In this document: positions 1 through 8,389 of the stretch, piece after piece
Numbering within the stretch: position 1 is the stretch's first letter
How the letters are laid out: each line of letters starts with the position of its first letter
Assembly (NCBI GenBank): GCA_001915545.1
Contig: MNQS01000129.1
Location: 1 to 35,305, forward strand
Reading direction: 5' to 3'
Source of the DNA: Bacteroides sp. 43_108
GTDB lineage: Bacteria; Bacteroidota; Bacteroidia; Bacteroidales; Bacteroidaceae
DNA length: 35,305 bases
Notes under the pieces: model-generated
The model's input: only the letters and a program-made list of their open reading frames with translations
What the model was told of the DNA's origin: nothing
The model's database searches: none
Translations under genes and position numbers: made by a program

Positions 1-1
1 C

Positions 2-98
2 GGAAAATGGGCAATAATAATGGCACATAAAGTGATTATACTCTATCGACTTTATATGCCATATTACTTTTTAGGGACATTTACTGAATATCCCTAAA
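2..98. repeat. Left copy of a perfect 97-bp terminal inverted repeat
   Basis: Bases 2-98 are the exact reverse complement of 35209-35305; identity stops at base 99. The repeat holds two nested imperfect palindromes. One is a 23-bp element, AGGGACATTTACTGAATATCCCT (shown in this orientation). The other has arms ATGGCACATAAAGT and ACTTTATATGCCAT around a 15-nt spacer. Reading inward from base 2, one frame is open for 31 codons up to TAA at 95-97, which in such short AT-rich DNA may be chance. It could be the end of an insertion sequence or MITE, a recombination site, or the edge of an assembly contig entering a longer repeat. Confidence 0.95.
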
Positions 99-221
99 AA
101 GACAACAATTTATAATAAACCAAACCAATCATTCATCTACAAATCCTGTCAAACACATGGCTACGCTCTCAATATTAACATAAACAAACTTTACACTCAT
201 ATTACAGAGCAACATATATAT

Positions 222-257
222 AAAGAAAAAGGCCATGCAAATCTGCATAGCCTTTAA
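222..257 (-). terminator. Rho-independent terminator of tRNA-fMet
   Basis: Read on the minus strand, AAAGGC-T-ATGCA pairs with TGCAT-G-GCCTTT around a short loop and is followed by a T-rich run. It starts 5 bases after the tRNA 3' end, so it most simply ends the tRNA transcript. Confidence 0.8.
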
Positions 258-261
258 TTAG

Positions 262-334
262 TTGCGGGGGCTCGACTCGAACGAACGACCTCCAGGTTAT
301 GAGCCTGGCGAGCTACCAACTGCTCCACCCCGCG
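262..334 (-). tRNA. Initiator tRNA-fMet (anticodon CAT)
   Basis: A complete 73-nt cloverleaf reads on the minus strand from 334 to 262. The anticodon loop is CTCATAA, giving CAT. The first acceptor pair is a C1-A72 mismatch and the D-stem has A11-T24, both hallmarks of bacterial initiator tRNA; the other acceptor pairs are intact. The T-loop is TTCGAGT on a GTTCG/CGAGC stem. CCA is not encoded. The anticodon stem has A29-T41 in place of one of the three usual initiator G-C pairs, a small departure from the textbook form. Confidence 0.95.
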
Positions 335-376
335 ATGTTAATGTTTTCAAGTGAGGTATCTTTCTCAATTGCGGTG

Positions 377-408
377 CAAAGGTAAGGACTTTTAATAACA
401 TGTGCAAA
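377..408 (-). promoter_or_regulatory. Promoter of tRNA-fMet
   Basis: On the minus strand, TTTG (405-408) is followed after exactly 20 bases by TACCTTTG (377-384), a perfect match to the Bacteroidota -33/-7 pattern (TTTG, TAnnTTTG). It lies about 43 bases upstream of the mature tRNA 5' end. Confidence 0.8.
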
Positions 409-615
409 TATTTCCGAAGTTTTTTTCAAAGTTTTTCAAAACGTCCAATATGCAGCAACATTAAAAACAACCTTACCTATATATATAAAAGCCTATGTTT
501 TATTCATACTATTTCAAATAACAAATGTAATACATCCAACAATCATGTCCTCTTCCCAAAAGAGACCATTGGATTTGAAAGATATTTCAAGGAATATACA
601 CACGGAATATACATA

Positions 616-650
616 CAAAAAAAAGAGGGATCCTCACGGACACCTCTTTT
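616..650 (-). terminator. Terminator downstream of the TonB receptor gene or of a small RNA
   Basis: Minus-strand reading gives AAAGAGG-TG-TCC, a GTGA loop and GGA-TC-CCTCTTT followed by a run of eight Ts. The T-tract orientation favours minus-strand termination, although A residues on the other side would also allow plus-strand function. Confidence 0.7.
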
Positions 651-697
651 GTTCTCAATAAGTATTAATTTTTTAAGGTAAAAAGATTGTTTTAGGA
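616..697 (-). ncRNA. Candidate small RNA between a promoter and a terminator
   Basis: A good minus-strand promoter (-33 TTG at 730-732, 19-bp spacer, -7 TACCTTTG at 703-710) points at the terminator hairpin 616-650. A transcript would start near 697 and end near 616, about 80 nt long, with no obvious reading frame. Alternatively the promoter is fortuitous and the hairpin only terminates the receptor mRNA. No family was recognised. Confidence 0.25.
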
Positions 698-702
698 TGT
701 TG

Positions 703-732
703 CAAAGGTACGCATTCAATATTTTAAAACAA
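703..732 (-). promoter_or_regulatory. Promoter-like element facing the 616-650 hairpin
   Basis: TTG (730-732), 19 bases, TACCTTTG (703-710) on the minus strand. The -7 box is identical to that of the tRNA-fMet promoter. No gene starts downstream before the terminator. Confidence 0.5.
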
Positions 733-829
733 CCCTTTTTACTATGTTAGAAAACATGTGTTTACGTACACACCTCCATTTTATGTGTTATTATTGCATT
801 TTTTATTACAAAACTTAGATTTTTTAATA

Positions 830-3217
830 TCAAAAATGCAATATTACATCCACTCCACATTGCATCGGTTTACATACTTGTGCAAATCCTTTGGCCATAC
901 TTTCGAAGTAAAACGGTACATAATTGTTGTCCGTAAGGTTCTTTCCCCAGAAATCAACTTCAAAAGTGCCCATATTTACCGCAACATGTGCACCGAGCAA
1001 AGCGTAAAACGGTTGGCTCACATCATTTTTCTCTGTCCAATAAATACGTCCGGCACCTGTAAGCTGTGCACCGAATGTCATATTCTTAACAAATGAATCA
1101 GAGAACGGAACCACGTATTCTGCAGCCACAGCAAAATTATGCATTGGTGTAAAAGGCACATAATTTCCTGTATAGTCATACGATTCACCATTATTGACAC
1201 CGCCGTCATACTCCTTGAACACAGCATGAACATATCCATAAGAACCTTTCAAAAGCATTATGTTCTTTCCTATGTTGAAACGCCCCATAAGCGACAAGTC
1301 CACACCACAGCTTTCACTTTTACCGGCATTGACCATCATACGCCCGAGTCCGCTTTCTGCATACTTTGCAATCTGCTGGTCGCGCGTCAACTGATAAAAC
1401 ACAGCGGCCTCAACAGTCAGATGTCTGTCAAAAAAGTCAAGATGAGTTCCGATTTCATAATTCCAGCTCACTTCAGGCTTATACACAGTAGCAGAATCGG
1501 CAGAAGGGTTAGTACCGACAGGAATGAATGACGAAGCTGGCGGTACAGCTTCACCCAAATCCTTCATCATATCGTTCTTAAGACTTTCATGAATAAGACC
1601 ACTGAACATCTGTATGTTGTATCCACCAGATCTGAATCCTTTAGAGATGCTCAAATAGACCATCTTTTCTTCATCAAACCTATATGTAAAAGCCAGCTTA
1701 GGCAACATCTGCAAGTAATCGTCTCTCATATCACCTATATAATAGGAAGAAGTAGAAAGAGTCTTGTCTATCATCGTATTACCGCCACGCTTCATCTGAA
1801 AACGATATCCAACATCAGTTCCAGACTTGTAGTCTATCGACATAGATTCATAATCCAGGCGCAGACCGGCAGTAACATCAAAGCCATCAAAAAGAAGATT
1901 CTTGACTGTAACTTGTCCGAACACGGCCGTATTCAACGTAGGAGTATCAAATGTACCGTCCACAGTCATCTCATCATCCAATATGTCCAGGCCTATCGAC
2001 ATACCCATTGGAGCCATAGCAGCATTTGCCTTATCGAAAGCCTTGTTGATATTCCCCTGAATCAGCGAATCTACACCGTCGGCACCGAAACACACAGGTG
2101 CATCTGTTTTCAAAGACTGATATGAGACATAAGCACCCGCTGTCCAATCCACCTTCGAAGCGTTACGACTCTTGAATGAAAGTTCCTCCGAAATGTTATT
2201 TATCTTCTGCTTCTGAGTAAGAGTGAAAATGCTCATCGGCGAAAAATCCTGGTCCATTTTCATTCTGTCAGAAAGATACTGATAGCCGGTTATGGAATTG
2301 AAAATAAAATTACGCCCCAGGTACTCGACGTTTAAACCGGCATTAAACATATTCCTGCGATAACCTCCTTGTTCACCTTCAGCAATAAGTCCTACATAAT
2401 CCTTGTAGCTGGCGTCATTGCCAATGCCTGTATAGACATAATCGTACCCGTCTTCATCGTCATACTCATACGAAGCCGTAAGATCAACCTTAAGATTATC
2501 ATTAAACTTATATATTCCTCTCAATTTACCGCCACCATAATTGTATCCGTTCGTGCGGTCACCAGTAAGGGAATGCTTGTTATAACCATCGTTGCCTTCA
2601 TAAAAACCGGCAACATAGAAAGCAAATCGGTCACTGAGCATGTGAGAACTTATAAACTGCACCTTGCGCTGGAAACTGGCATTTGCGAGTCCAACCTTGA
2701 CATCTGTGCCTTGAACCATAAAAGGGTCGCGGGTATTGACTTTTATCAGACCTCCCATAGAGTTGCGTCCATACAAAGTAGACTGAGGTCCACGAAGCAC
2801 TTCAATATTCTCAGCACCCATAAGGCTCACGTCGAAAGACGATTTATCAGTATAGGCAACATTATCCACGTAGAGACCTACTGCAGGCGTATTTATACGC
2901 GAGCCTACACCTCTTATATATATAGCGCTGGTAAGTTTAGACCCATAGTCGGGCATAAAAAGATTCGGGACATAGCGTGAAGCATCTTTAAGCGAGTTAA
3001 TGCCCAAACGCTCCATTTCGCTTCTGTTTATCACGGTATAGCTGACCGGTTGCTTATCTACGGCTACGTTGGATTTTGGATCGGCAGAAACAACCACCTC
3101 ATCTACGTATATGTTCTTGACAACCGAATCTGTCTCTTGTATCTCTTCTCCCCAGACAGGAGAAACGGCAAAAAGTCCTAAAACAAGAATTCCTGAAAAT
3201 AATTTATTATCATCCAT
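830..3217 (-). CDS. TonB-dependent outer-membrane receptor
   Basis: A 795-residue outer-membrane receptor for TonB-energised uptake of a ligand I cannot name. The signal peptide ends near VWGEE. It is followed by a TonB-box-like VDEVVVSA, a plug domain (RGVGSR; IEVLRGPQSTLYGRNSMGG, about residues 60-165) and a long beta-barrel ending in the terminal-aromatic signature VILHF. There is no carboxypeptidase-like N-terminal extension and no SusD partner nearby, so it resembles siderophore/haem/cofactor receptors more than SusC. The open frame extends to 3271, but I chose ATG at 3217: that start gives a clean signal peptide, and a promoter lies inside the extension. The regulator gene upstream on the same strand may control it; this is inference from proximity. 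Confidence 0.9.
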   Translation of the reverse strand: MDDNKLFSGILVLGLFAVSPVWGEEIQETDSVVKNIYVDEVVVSADPKSNVAVDKQPVSYTVINRSEMERLGINSLKDASRYVPNLFMPDYGSKLTSAIYIRGVGSRINTPAVGLYVDNVAYTDKSSFDVSLMGAENIEVLRGPQSTLYGRNSMGGLIKVNTRDPFMVQGTDVKVGLANASFQRKVQFISSHMLSDRFAFYVAGFYEGNDGYNKHSLTGDRTNGYNYGGGKLRGIYKFNDNLKVDLTASYEYDDEDGYDYVYTGIGNDASYKDYVGLIAEGEQGGYRRNMFNAGLNVEYLGRNFIFNSITGYQYLSDRMKMDQDFSPMSIFTLTQKQKINNISEELSFKSRNASKVDWTAGAYVSYQSLKTDAPVCFGADGVDSLIQGNINKAFDKANAAMAPMGMSIGLDILDDEMTVDGTFDTPTLNTAVFGQVTVKNLLFDGFDVTAGLRLDYESMSIDYKSGTDVGYRFQMKRGGNTMIDKTLSTSSYYIGDMRDDYLQMLPKLAFTYRFDEEKMVYLSISKGFRSGGYNIQMFSGLIHESLKNDMMKDLGEAVPPASSFIPVGTNPSADSATVYKPEVSWNYEIGTHLDFFDRHLTVEAAVFYQLTRDQQIAKYAESGLGRMMVNAGKSESCGVDLSLMGRFNIGKNIMLLKGSYGYVHAVFKEYDGGVNNGESYDYTGNYVPFTPMHNFAVAAEYVVPFSDSFVKNMTFGAQLTGAGRIYWTEKNDVSQPFYALLGAHVAVNMGTFEVDFWGKNLTDNNYVPFYFESMAKGFAQVCKPMQCGVDVILHF

Positions 3218-3240
3218 ATAAAAACCTGAACTTTGGACTG

Positions 3241-3271
3241 CAAAGGTCGTATATAAACAAACGTCAATCAA
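3241..3271 (-). promoter_or_regulatory. Promoter of the TonB receptor gene
   Basis: Minus strand: TTG (3269-3271), 20 bases, GACCTTTG (3241-3248). The -7 differs from TAnnTTTG only at its first base. It overlaps the 5' extension of the receptor open frame and so supports translation starting at 3217. Confidence 0.5.
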
Positions 3272-3318
3272 TCCTAATAAATGAGGAATTTATACGATGA
3301 AACAACTGCCGGCGCCAC

Positions 3319-3915
3319 TCATATCTCGTCAATCCCGACGAGTCCGTTGACAACAGCATACACAGTAAGAGCCGAAACCGACTTCAATCCAAGCTTTTCT
3401 GAAATATTTTTCCTATGAGTTATAACTGTAGTGAGACTGATATTAAGTTTATCAGCTATTTCCTTATTTCGGAGGCCTTTTACCAGAAGTGCCAAAACTT
3501 CCGATTCGCGCGGACTCACTTCTACACGTGGACCAGTTATTTCCGTTTCGGGAATATTGCTCTGGCCATATCCATGGCTGTGACCGGCCTGATGCAGCTT
3601 TAAGAGGGAACGCACCAGCATATCTTCCGGCTGTGCGACCATCAAGGTCCTGAATCCGGTCATCTGCGCACTGTTCTGCGCAGTACCCACCAAAACAATA
3701 GTCTTATTCCTGTTTTCCAAGAAAAAAGCCACATGCTCCACCAATACCGAAGGCGAAACAAAATAATGGAAAAAAGAAGCATCGACGCATTCACTGAAAT
3801 CAGCAAATGAGAAGAATATAGATATTTCCACCTTAGGTATGATTTCCGAAAGCATGCATTTCAGTCCTATTGCCTGAAGCGTATTGTTGTCTACTATTGC
3901 TATTCTGGGATGCAT
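3319..3915 (-). CDS. LuxR/NarL-type transcriptional regulator with degenerate receiver domain
   Basis: A 198-residue DNA-binding regulator. The C-terminal GerE/LuxR helix-turn-helix is clear (SPRESEVLALLVKGL, NKEIADKLNIS, TVITHRKNISEKLG). The N-terminal half begins like a receiver (HPRIAIVDNN), but the strand where the phospho-accepting Asp should lie reads FFHYFVSPSVL with no Asp. It therefore probably does not work as a classical phosphorelay regulator. The frame is open to 3981, but the recA terminator hairpin (3950-3974) lies in that extension, so I place the start at ATG 3915. It sits between recA and the TonB receptor on the same strand; the receptor gene is the most likely target by position only. 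Confidence 0.85.
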   Translation of the reverse strand: MHPRIAIVDNNTLQAIGLKCMLSEIIPKVEISIFFSFADFSECVDASFFHYFVSPSVLVEHVAFFLENRNKTIVLVGTAQNSAQMTGFRTLMVAQPEDMLVRSLLKLHQAGHSHGYGQSNIPETEITGPRVEVSPRESEVLALLVKGLRNKEIADKLNISLTTVITHRKNISEKLGLKSVSALTVYAVVNGLVGIDEI

Positions 3916-3949
3916 TGCGTCATAGAGTGCTAATAAACAAGAAAGCAGA

Positions 3950-3974
3950 CTTTCCGGCCAACTGCGCCGGAAAG
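3950..3974 (-). terminator. Terminator of recA
   Basis: Minus-strand CTTTCCGGC, a 7-nt loop, then GCCGGAAAG: a perfect 9-bp stem followed by T-rich TCTGCTTTCTTG. It starts about 23 bases after the recA stop codon. Confidence 0.7.
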
Positions 3975-3996
3975 CCGCCATCTAAATTCCTATTGG

Positions 3997-5055
3997 TCAA
4001 TCCTGAGATTCCTCAGCTTCCTTATCTTCAATCAAATCAAGTTCCTTGCCGGTAAGCTTTGACATTATCTGGCTTTCAATTTCCTCAGCTAGTTCAGGAT
4101 TGTCCTCCATCATTTGCTTAGAGGCATCCCTACCCTGCGCCAGCTTGCTGTCGCGGTAGCTGAACCAGCTTCCGCTCTTCTTTATAATACCGAGCTGTAC
4201 ACCAAGGTCTATGATTTCGCCACTGCGCGAAATACCGCTTCCGAACATTATGTCGAACTCAGCCTTGCGGAAAGGAGGAGCCACCTTGTTCTTAACAATC
4301 TTCACCCGAACCTGATTACCCTTGACATCCTCGCCGTCCTTTATCTGCGAAACACGGCGTATGTCAAGACGCACAGATGCATAGAACTTAAGAGCATTAC
4401 CTCCGGTTGTCGTCTCCGGATTGCCGAACATCACGCCGATCTTCTCTCGCAACTGATTTATGAATATGCAAGTGGTATTTGTCTTGCTGATAGTCGAAGT
4501 GAGCTTTCTCAAAGCCTGGCTCATAAGTCTAGCCTGGAGGCCCACACGATTATCGCCCATATCACCTTCAATCTCAGCCTTAGGAGTAAGAGCAGCCACC
4601 GAGTCCACAACAATTATATCTATGGCAGACGAACGTATAAGCTGTTCAGCAATGTCCAGCGCCTGCTCGCCGCAGTCAGGCTGTGAAATAAGCAGATTGT
4701 CGACATCTACTCCCAACTTCTCAGCATAGAAACGGTCGAACGCATGTTCAGCATCGATAAAAGCCGCAATTCCGCCTTGCTTCTGCGCCTCGGCAATTGC
4801 ATGTATGGCCAAGGTGGTCTTACCTGAAGATTCAGGACCGTATATTTCTATTATTCTGCCACGTGGATATCCGCCTACGCCCAAAGCAGCATTAAGACCG
4901 ATTGAACCTGTAGGTATTACCTCGACAGCCTCAATCTTGTCATCACCCATCTTCATGATCGAGCCTTTTCCGAAATTTTTCTCGATCTTGTCCATCGCCG
5001 CCTGCAGAGCTTTCAACTTCTGCGCATTTTCGGCGCTATTCTGTTCTATTGCCAT
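3997..5055 (-). CDS. recA: RecA recombinase
   Basis: A full-length 352-residue RecA: ATP-dependent strand exchange for homologous recombination and repair, and co-protease in the SOS response. The Walker A motif GPESSGKTT is at residues 73-81. The Walker B region ([10 protein letters not shown]), the DNA-binding loops ([19 protein letters not shown]) and the acidic C-terminus ([11 protein letters not shown]) are all present. The frame is open to 5130, but ATG 5055 gives the standard N-terminus (MAIEQNS, then [19 protein letters not shown]). The upstream extension contains a leader hairpin (5088-5119). I could not identify a confident promoter or a LexA-type operator. Confidence 0.98.
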   Translation of the reverse strand: MAIEQNSAENAQKLKALQAAMDKIEKNFGKGSIMKMGDDKIEAVEVIPTGSIGLNAALGVGGYPRGRIIEIYGPESSGKTTLAIHAIAEAQKQGGIAAFIDAEHAFDRFYAEKLGVDVDNLLISQPDCGEQALDIAEQLIRSSAIDIIVVDSVAALTPKAEIEGDMGDNRVGLQARLMSQALRKLTSTISKTNTTCIFINQLREKIGVMFGNPETTTGGNALKFYASVRLDIRRVSQIKDGEDVKGNQVRVKIVKNKVAPPFRKAEFDIMFGSGISRSGEIIDLGVQLGIIKKSGSWFSYRDSKLAQGRDASKQMMEDNPELAEEIESQIMSKLTGKELDLIEDKEAEESQD

Positions 5056-5087
5056 TCTTGATTCTGTTTGCTTGTTTTTATCGGAAC

Positions 5088-5119
5088 AAATGCCCATGCA
5101 CAAAACGGCATGGGCATTT
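5088..5119 (-). terminator. Perfect hairpin between the dehydrogenase gene and recA
   Basis: AAATGCCCATGC, an 8-nt loop, then GCATGGGCATTT: a perfect 12-bp stem. On the minus strand it is preceded by several As and followed by TGTTCCG, a poor T-tract. It could terminate the upstream dehydrogenase transcript, or be a structured recA leader whose 3' arm ends 32 bases before the recA ATG. Confidence 0.5.
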
Positions 5120-5199
5120 TGCTTATTCACTCAATATGCTATGTACGTCTTTAAAGTGCCGAACACGTACCGAGATGAAAATTCAGTTTCAGCACAGAC

Positions 5200-6393
5200 T
5201 TAGAGTTCGAGGTCGCCGTCGAACACCTCATGCCAAGGGAGTCCCTGCTTGTTGAGCTGTTCCATGAATGGATCCGGATCGAACTCTTCAACGTTCCATA
5301 CACCCGGCTTTTTCCAGATGCCCTTAAGGAACATCATAGCACCAATCATTGCAGGCACACCGGTTGTATAGCTTACGCCCTGCATACCTGTTTCATTATA
5401 TGCAGCCTGATGAGAGCAGTTGTTGTATACATAATATGTACGTTCCCTGCCGTCCTTGAGTCCACGTATACGGCATCCGATGCTTGTTTCGCCCTCATAG
5501 TCCTTGCCGAGATCCTGCGGATTAGGAAGCACAGCCTTAAGGAACTGGAGAGGCACAATCTTCACGCCATTGTAGTCAACCTCGTCGATGCGGGCCATAC
5601 CTATATCCTGAATTACGCGAAGGTGAGTAAGATACTCCTGTCCGAATGTCATCCAGAAGCGTGCACGCTTTATTGTAGGGAAATTCTTTGTGAGCGACTC
5701 AAGTTCCTCGTGGTACATCAGATATGATTCGCGCGGACCGATGTTAGGATAAGTCAACGGTTTGTGGATTTCCAGAGCACCGGTTTCCACCCATTTGCCG
5801 TTCTCATAGTAACGTCCCTTCTGAGTAATCTCACGGATATTGATTTCAGGATTGAAGTTTGTAGCAAAAGCCTTGTGGTGATTTCCGGCATTGCAGTCGA
5901 CGATGTCGAGATACTGTATTTCATCGAAATGATGCTTGGCAGCGTATGCTGTATATATACCGCTCACACCCGGGTCGAATCCGCATCCGAGAATAGCTGT
6001 GAGTCCGGCATCTTCAAAGCGCTTCTTGAAAGCCCACTGCCAGCTGTACTCAAAATGAGCCTCATCGCGCGGTTCGTAGTTGGCTGTATCAAGATAGTTT
6101 ACACCGCTCTTCAAACAAGCCTCCATGATGGTAAGGTCCTGATAAGGAAGAGCAAGATTCATTACGATGTCCGGTTTGAATTCGTTGAAAAGTGCAACAA
6201 GCTCATCGACATTGTCGGCATCGACCTGAGCAGTCTTTATTGCAGGATTACCTATAGCCTTGACAAGTGCATCGCACTTCGACTTGGTTCTGCTGGCAAT
6301 CATTATATCAGTAAAAACATCTGGATTCTTGGCAACCTTATGTGCGGCTACAGATGCTACACCACCTGCACCGATAATTATAACTTTTCCCAT
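5200..6393 (-). CDS. Carboxynorspermidine/carboxyspermidine dehydrogenase (saccharopine dehydrogenase family)
   Basis: A 397-residue cytoplasmic NAD(P)H-dependent enzyme of the saccharopine dehydrogenase fold. Family members reductively condense aspartate semialdehyde with a diamine to make carboxy(nor)spermidine, which a partner decarboxylase turns into (nor)spermidine. The N-terminal Rossmann motif is GAGGVASVAAHK (residues 8-19), followed by SRTKSKCDAL. The central region (GCGFDPGVSGIYTAYAAKHH, FNPEINIREI) and the C-terminal VSYTTGVPAMIGAMM are typical. In gut Bacteroidales this is the usual spermidine route; the decarboxylase gene is not in the window. The ATG at 6393 is preceded by a consensus promoter and a short A/T-rich leader. 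Confidence 0.9.
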   Translation of the reverse strand: MGKVIIIGAGGVASVAAHKVAKNPDVFTDIMIASRTKSKCDALVKAIGNPAIKTAQVDADNVDELVALFNEFKPDIVMNLALPYQDLTIMEACLKSGVNYLDTANYEPRDEAHFEYSWQWAFKKRFEDAGLTAILGCGFDPGVSGIYTAYAAKHHFDEIQYLDIVDCNAGNHHKAFATNFNPEINIREITQKGRYYENGKWVETGALEIHKPLTYPNIGPRESYLMYHEELESLTKNFPTIKRARFWMTFGQEYLTHLRVIQDIGMARIDEVDYNGVKIVPLQFLKAVLPNPQDLGKDYEGETSIGCRIRGLKDGRERTYYVYNNCSHQAAYNETGMQGVSYTTGVPAMIGAMMFLKGIWKKPGVWNVEEFDPDPFMEQLNKQGLPWHEVFDGDLEL

Positions 6394-6423
6394 TTTGAGT
6401 TACTTTGATTTTATTATTTTGTA

Positions 6424-6455
6424 CAAAAATATTCCTTTGAATCCAAATGCACAAA
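6424..6455 (-). promoter_or_regulatory. Promoter of the carboxyspermidine dehydrogenase gene
   Basis: Minus strand: TTTG (6452-6455), exactly 20 bases, TATTTTTG (6424-6431). Perfect -33/-7 match, about 30 bases upstream of the start codon. Confidence 0.8.
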
Positions 6456-6631
6456 TAAATCAAATTAAAATTTAGTTTCAGTTGCATATGCATCCGCAAA
6501 CTGCGCACCGATATTGCATCAACATCGCCAAAGGCGTCATAAAAATGCAGGAAAAAGCCTTTACAACCGTGCAAACGGCTATACTACAGCATTTTTTGTA
6601 GCCCCAGACAGACAAATTGTTTAATTTTACG

Positions 6632-6639
6632 TATTTTTG
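6632..6639 (+). promoter_or_regulatory. -7 box upstream of the SGNH gene
   Basis: TATTTTTG matches TAnnTTTG and lies 33 bases before the ATG at 6673. No TTTG was found at the expected -33 distance, so only the -7 half is supported. The 279-bp divergent region 6394-6672 shows nothing else I recognise. Confidence 0.45.
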
Positions 6640-6672
6640 CGTTATTAGGGTTACATCTGATATAAATACAGG

Positions 6673-8166
6673 ATGATGAAAGTTAGAGCATTGCTGTTTG
6701 GAACACTTGGAGCTATGGCCATCCTACTCATCAGCATTTTTTTCGACAATGCCATATCTAAGAGGAAAAAGTCCGTTCCGGACCAGACCGACATGAGCTA
6801 TGTCCGTAAATGGAAGGAACGCGGCAAGACCTATGGTTCGGCACTATATATCACAGACAATGCAGAAATTTCTACGCCATGGATTGAAAAACTTCACAGA
6901 ACGGATATTGTAGACATCAGAATCGACAAATCGCTTGAGGGAAAGACCTTGAAAAAGGGCGACAGACATGCCGAACTTGTCCTCAACAGCAAGACTCCTG
7001 TGCCCGACGTAGTACTGATACAAGTAGGATGCAACGATACCCCCGATGCAGACACTACCGCGACCAACTACAGCAGATATATCTTCGACTACCCGCTTGC
7101 ATACATACAAAATACCAAAGGCACTGGGCGAAGACACAAGAAAGCAGCCGTCGGACGCGACATGAAAGAAATTGACAGCTCAAGCCTTGCAGGGCCGATT
7201 GTGAAACTGGTGTCGAAGATTCGTACACAATGGCCTGAAGCGCTGGTCTTTCTTGCCCCTCCAGTTAAAGACGAAGCAACGGCCGACGAGAACGAGAACA
7301 GGAAAATCAGTCAGATACGCAGAATCGCCAATATGCTGGCAATACCGTTCATAGATAAAGACTGGGAAATGCTGGCCGACTATTCATTCGTTTGGAACAA
7401 GCAGAAAGAGAAGCCAAACATCGGCAACATCCTTATCTTGGGCGACAGCTATTCTGAGCAGGGACTATGGACAAAGCATCTGAACGAGTTCATTAATGCA
7501 AGAATTGTAAATCTCGCAGTCAGCAGTGCCACACTGAAAGACAATTTCTACTACACAGAAGCCCCATACACTAGCCATCCCGACAAAGATGACAACAGAG
7601 GCAACAACAACACGCTGGCATGCCAGGTTGAGAAACTAATAAGACTTATGAACAACCACGGTTCAGCCGGCATCCCTGCAAGCTACTCACCCGACTTCAT
7701 ACTTCTGCAAGGAGGCATAAACGACAATCCCGACCCGATATCGTCATCTCAGGCCTACAGCTTTGCAATCAAGAGCGACATACGCACAAACTTTGCAGGA
7801 GCGACAGCCTACCTGACAAAGCGCCTGCACACCATGTTTCCAAAAGCACAGATTATGGTCACCACCCCGTCCGGACTTTACTACGGACATACATCGCGCC
7901 CATTCGACTTCATCGTGAAAGCCGAGCAGATGCGCAAAGCGGCATCGCTCTCCAAAGTGAAGACCATCAACTGGGACAGAGAAGGCCGACTGACATACAT
8001 ATTCAACAATCCTGCACATACAGGTAAAGGCACGAAAACATCACCTATCATATACAACAATCCGACACCTGAAACCATAGACATGCTGCATCCGAACGAG
8101 ACTGGAAGCAGATGGCTGGCAATAACAGCGGCCAAGGAACTGATAAAAAACAAGAAAAACAACTGA
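6673..8166 (+). CDS. Membrane-anchored protein with two SGNH-hydrolase-like domains, the first degenerate
   Basis: A 497-residue protein with an N-terminal hydrophobic anchor (about residues 5-25). The C-terminal half has the SGNH/GDSL esterase blocks: GDSYS (nucleophile Ser259), GGIND (Asn350) and DMLHP (Asp470, His473). The N-terminal half looks like a decayed copy: PDVVLIQVGCND (Asn121-Asp122) parallels PDFILLQGGIND, but the block-I position reads ITDN (residues 60-63) instead of GDS, and no DxxH follows. The first domain is therefore probably non-catalytic. The substrate is unknown; SGNH relatives remove acetyl or acyl groups from glycans or lipids. ATG 6676 is an alternative start. It is convergent with the next gene and shares the 8207-8258 terminator. 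Confidence 0.75.
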   Translation: MMKVRALLFGTLGAMAILLISIFFDNAISKRKKSVPDQTDMSYVRKWKERGKTYGSALYITDNAEISTPWIEKLHRTDIVDIRIDKSLEGKTLKKGDRHAELVLNSKTPVPDVVLIQVGCNDTPDADTTATNYSRYIFDYPLAYIQNTKGTGRRHKKAAVGRDMKEIDSSSLAGPIVKLVSKIRTQWPEALVFLAPPVKDEATADENENRKISQIRRIANMLAIPFIDKDWEMLADYSFVWNKQKEKPNIGNILILGDSYSEQGLWTKHLNEFINARIVNLAVSSATLKDNFYYTEAPYTSHPDKDDNRGNNNTLACQVEKLIRLMNNHGSAGIPASYSPDFILLQGGINDNPDPISSSQAYSFAIKSDIRTNFAGATAYLTKRLHTMFPKAQIMVTTPSGLYYGHTSRPFDFIVKAEQMRKAASLSKVKTINWDREGRLTYIFNNPAHTGKGTKTSPIIYNNPTPETIDMLHPNETGSRWLAITAAKELIKNKKNN

Positions 8167-8206
8167 CAACATTTTTCAACAATAAACAGGTAAGATGTAC
8201 TGCAAA

Positions 8207-8258
8207 CAAAAACTTCCGGGGGCTCGCGACTGCAATTGCGAGCCCCCGGAAGTTTTTG
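8207..8258. terminator. Bidirectional terminator with a 21-bp stem
   Basis: CAAAAACTTCCGGGGGCTCG-C pairs perfectly with its complement at 8238-8258 around a 10-nt loop. The A-run on one arm and T-run on the other give a terminator in both directions, fitting the convergent genes ending at 8166 (+) and 8390 (-). The stem is unusually long and GC-rich for its AT-rich surroundings. Confidence 0.85.
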
Positions 8259-8389
8259 TGCGAGCGCTCAGAATTCCTATGCATGTTAAGTTCTAAAGAT
8301 AAAACTACGATATGGATTGCGCTTCAAATATCAGTTAAATACCGACATCTTTCTGATAGATTGACAAATCAGACGATGGAGCAAAATCT

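Larger units (their letters stand above)
335..829. other. Intergenic region with tRNA promoter, terminator and possible small RNA
   Basis: No convincing protein gene here: the short open frames are AT-rich and have no recognisable domain. The supportable contents are the tRNA promoter (377-408), a terminator hairpin (616-650) and a second minus-strand promoter (703-732) pointing at that hairpin. I see nothing in 410-610. Confidence 0.6.

Noticed and set aside
400..681. 93-codon plus-strand frame near the tRNA gene
   Set aside because: AT-rich, low-complexity translation that begins over the tRNA promoter and reads through the terminator hairpin.
3916..3981. 22-residue N-terminal extension of the LuxR-type regulator
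   Set aside because: It overlaps the recA terminator hairpin and precedes the natural receiver start HPRIAIVDNN.
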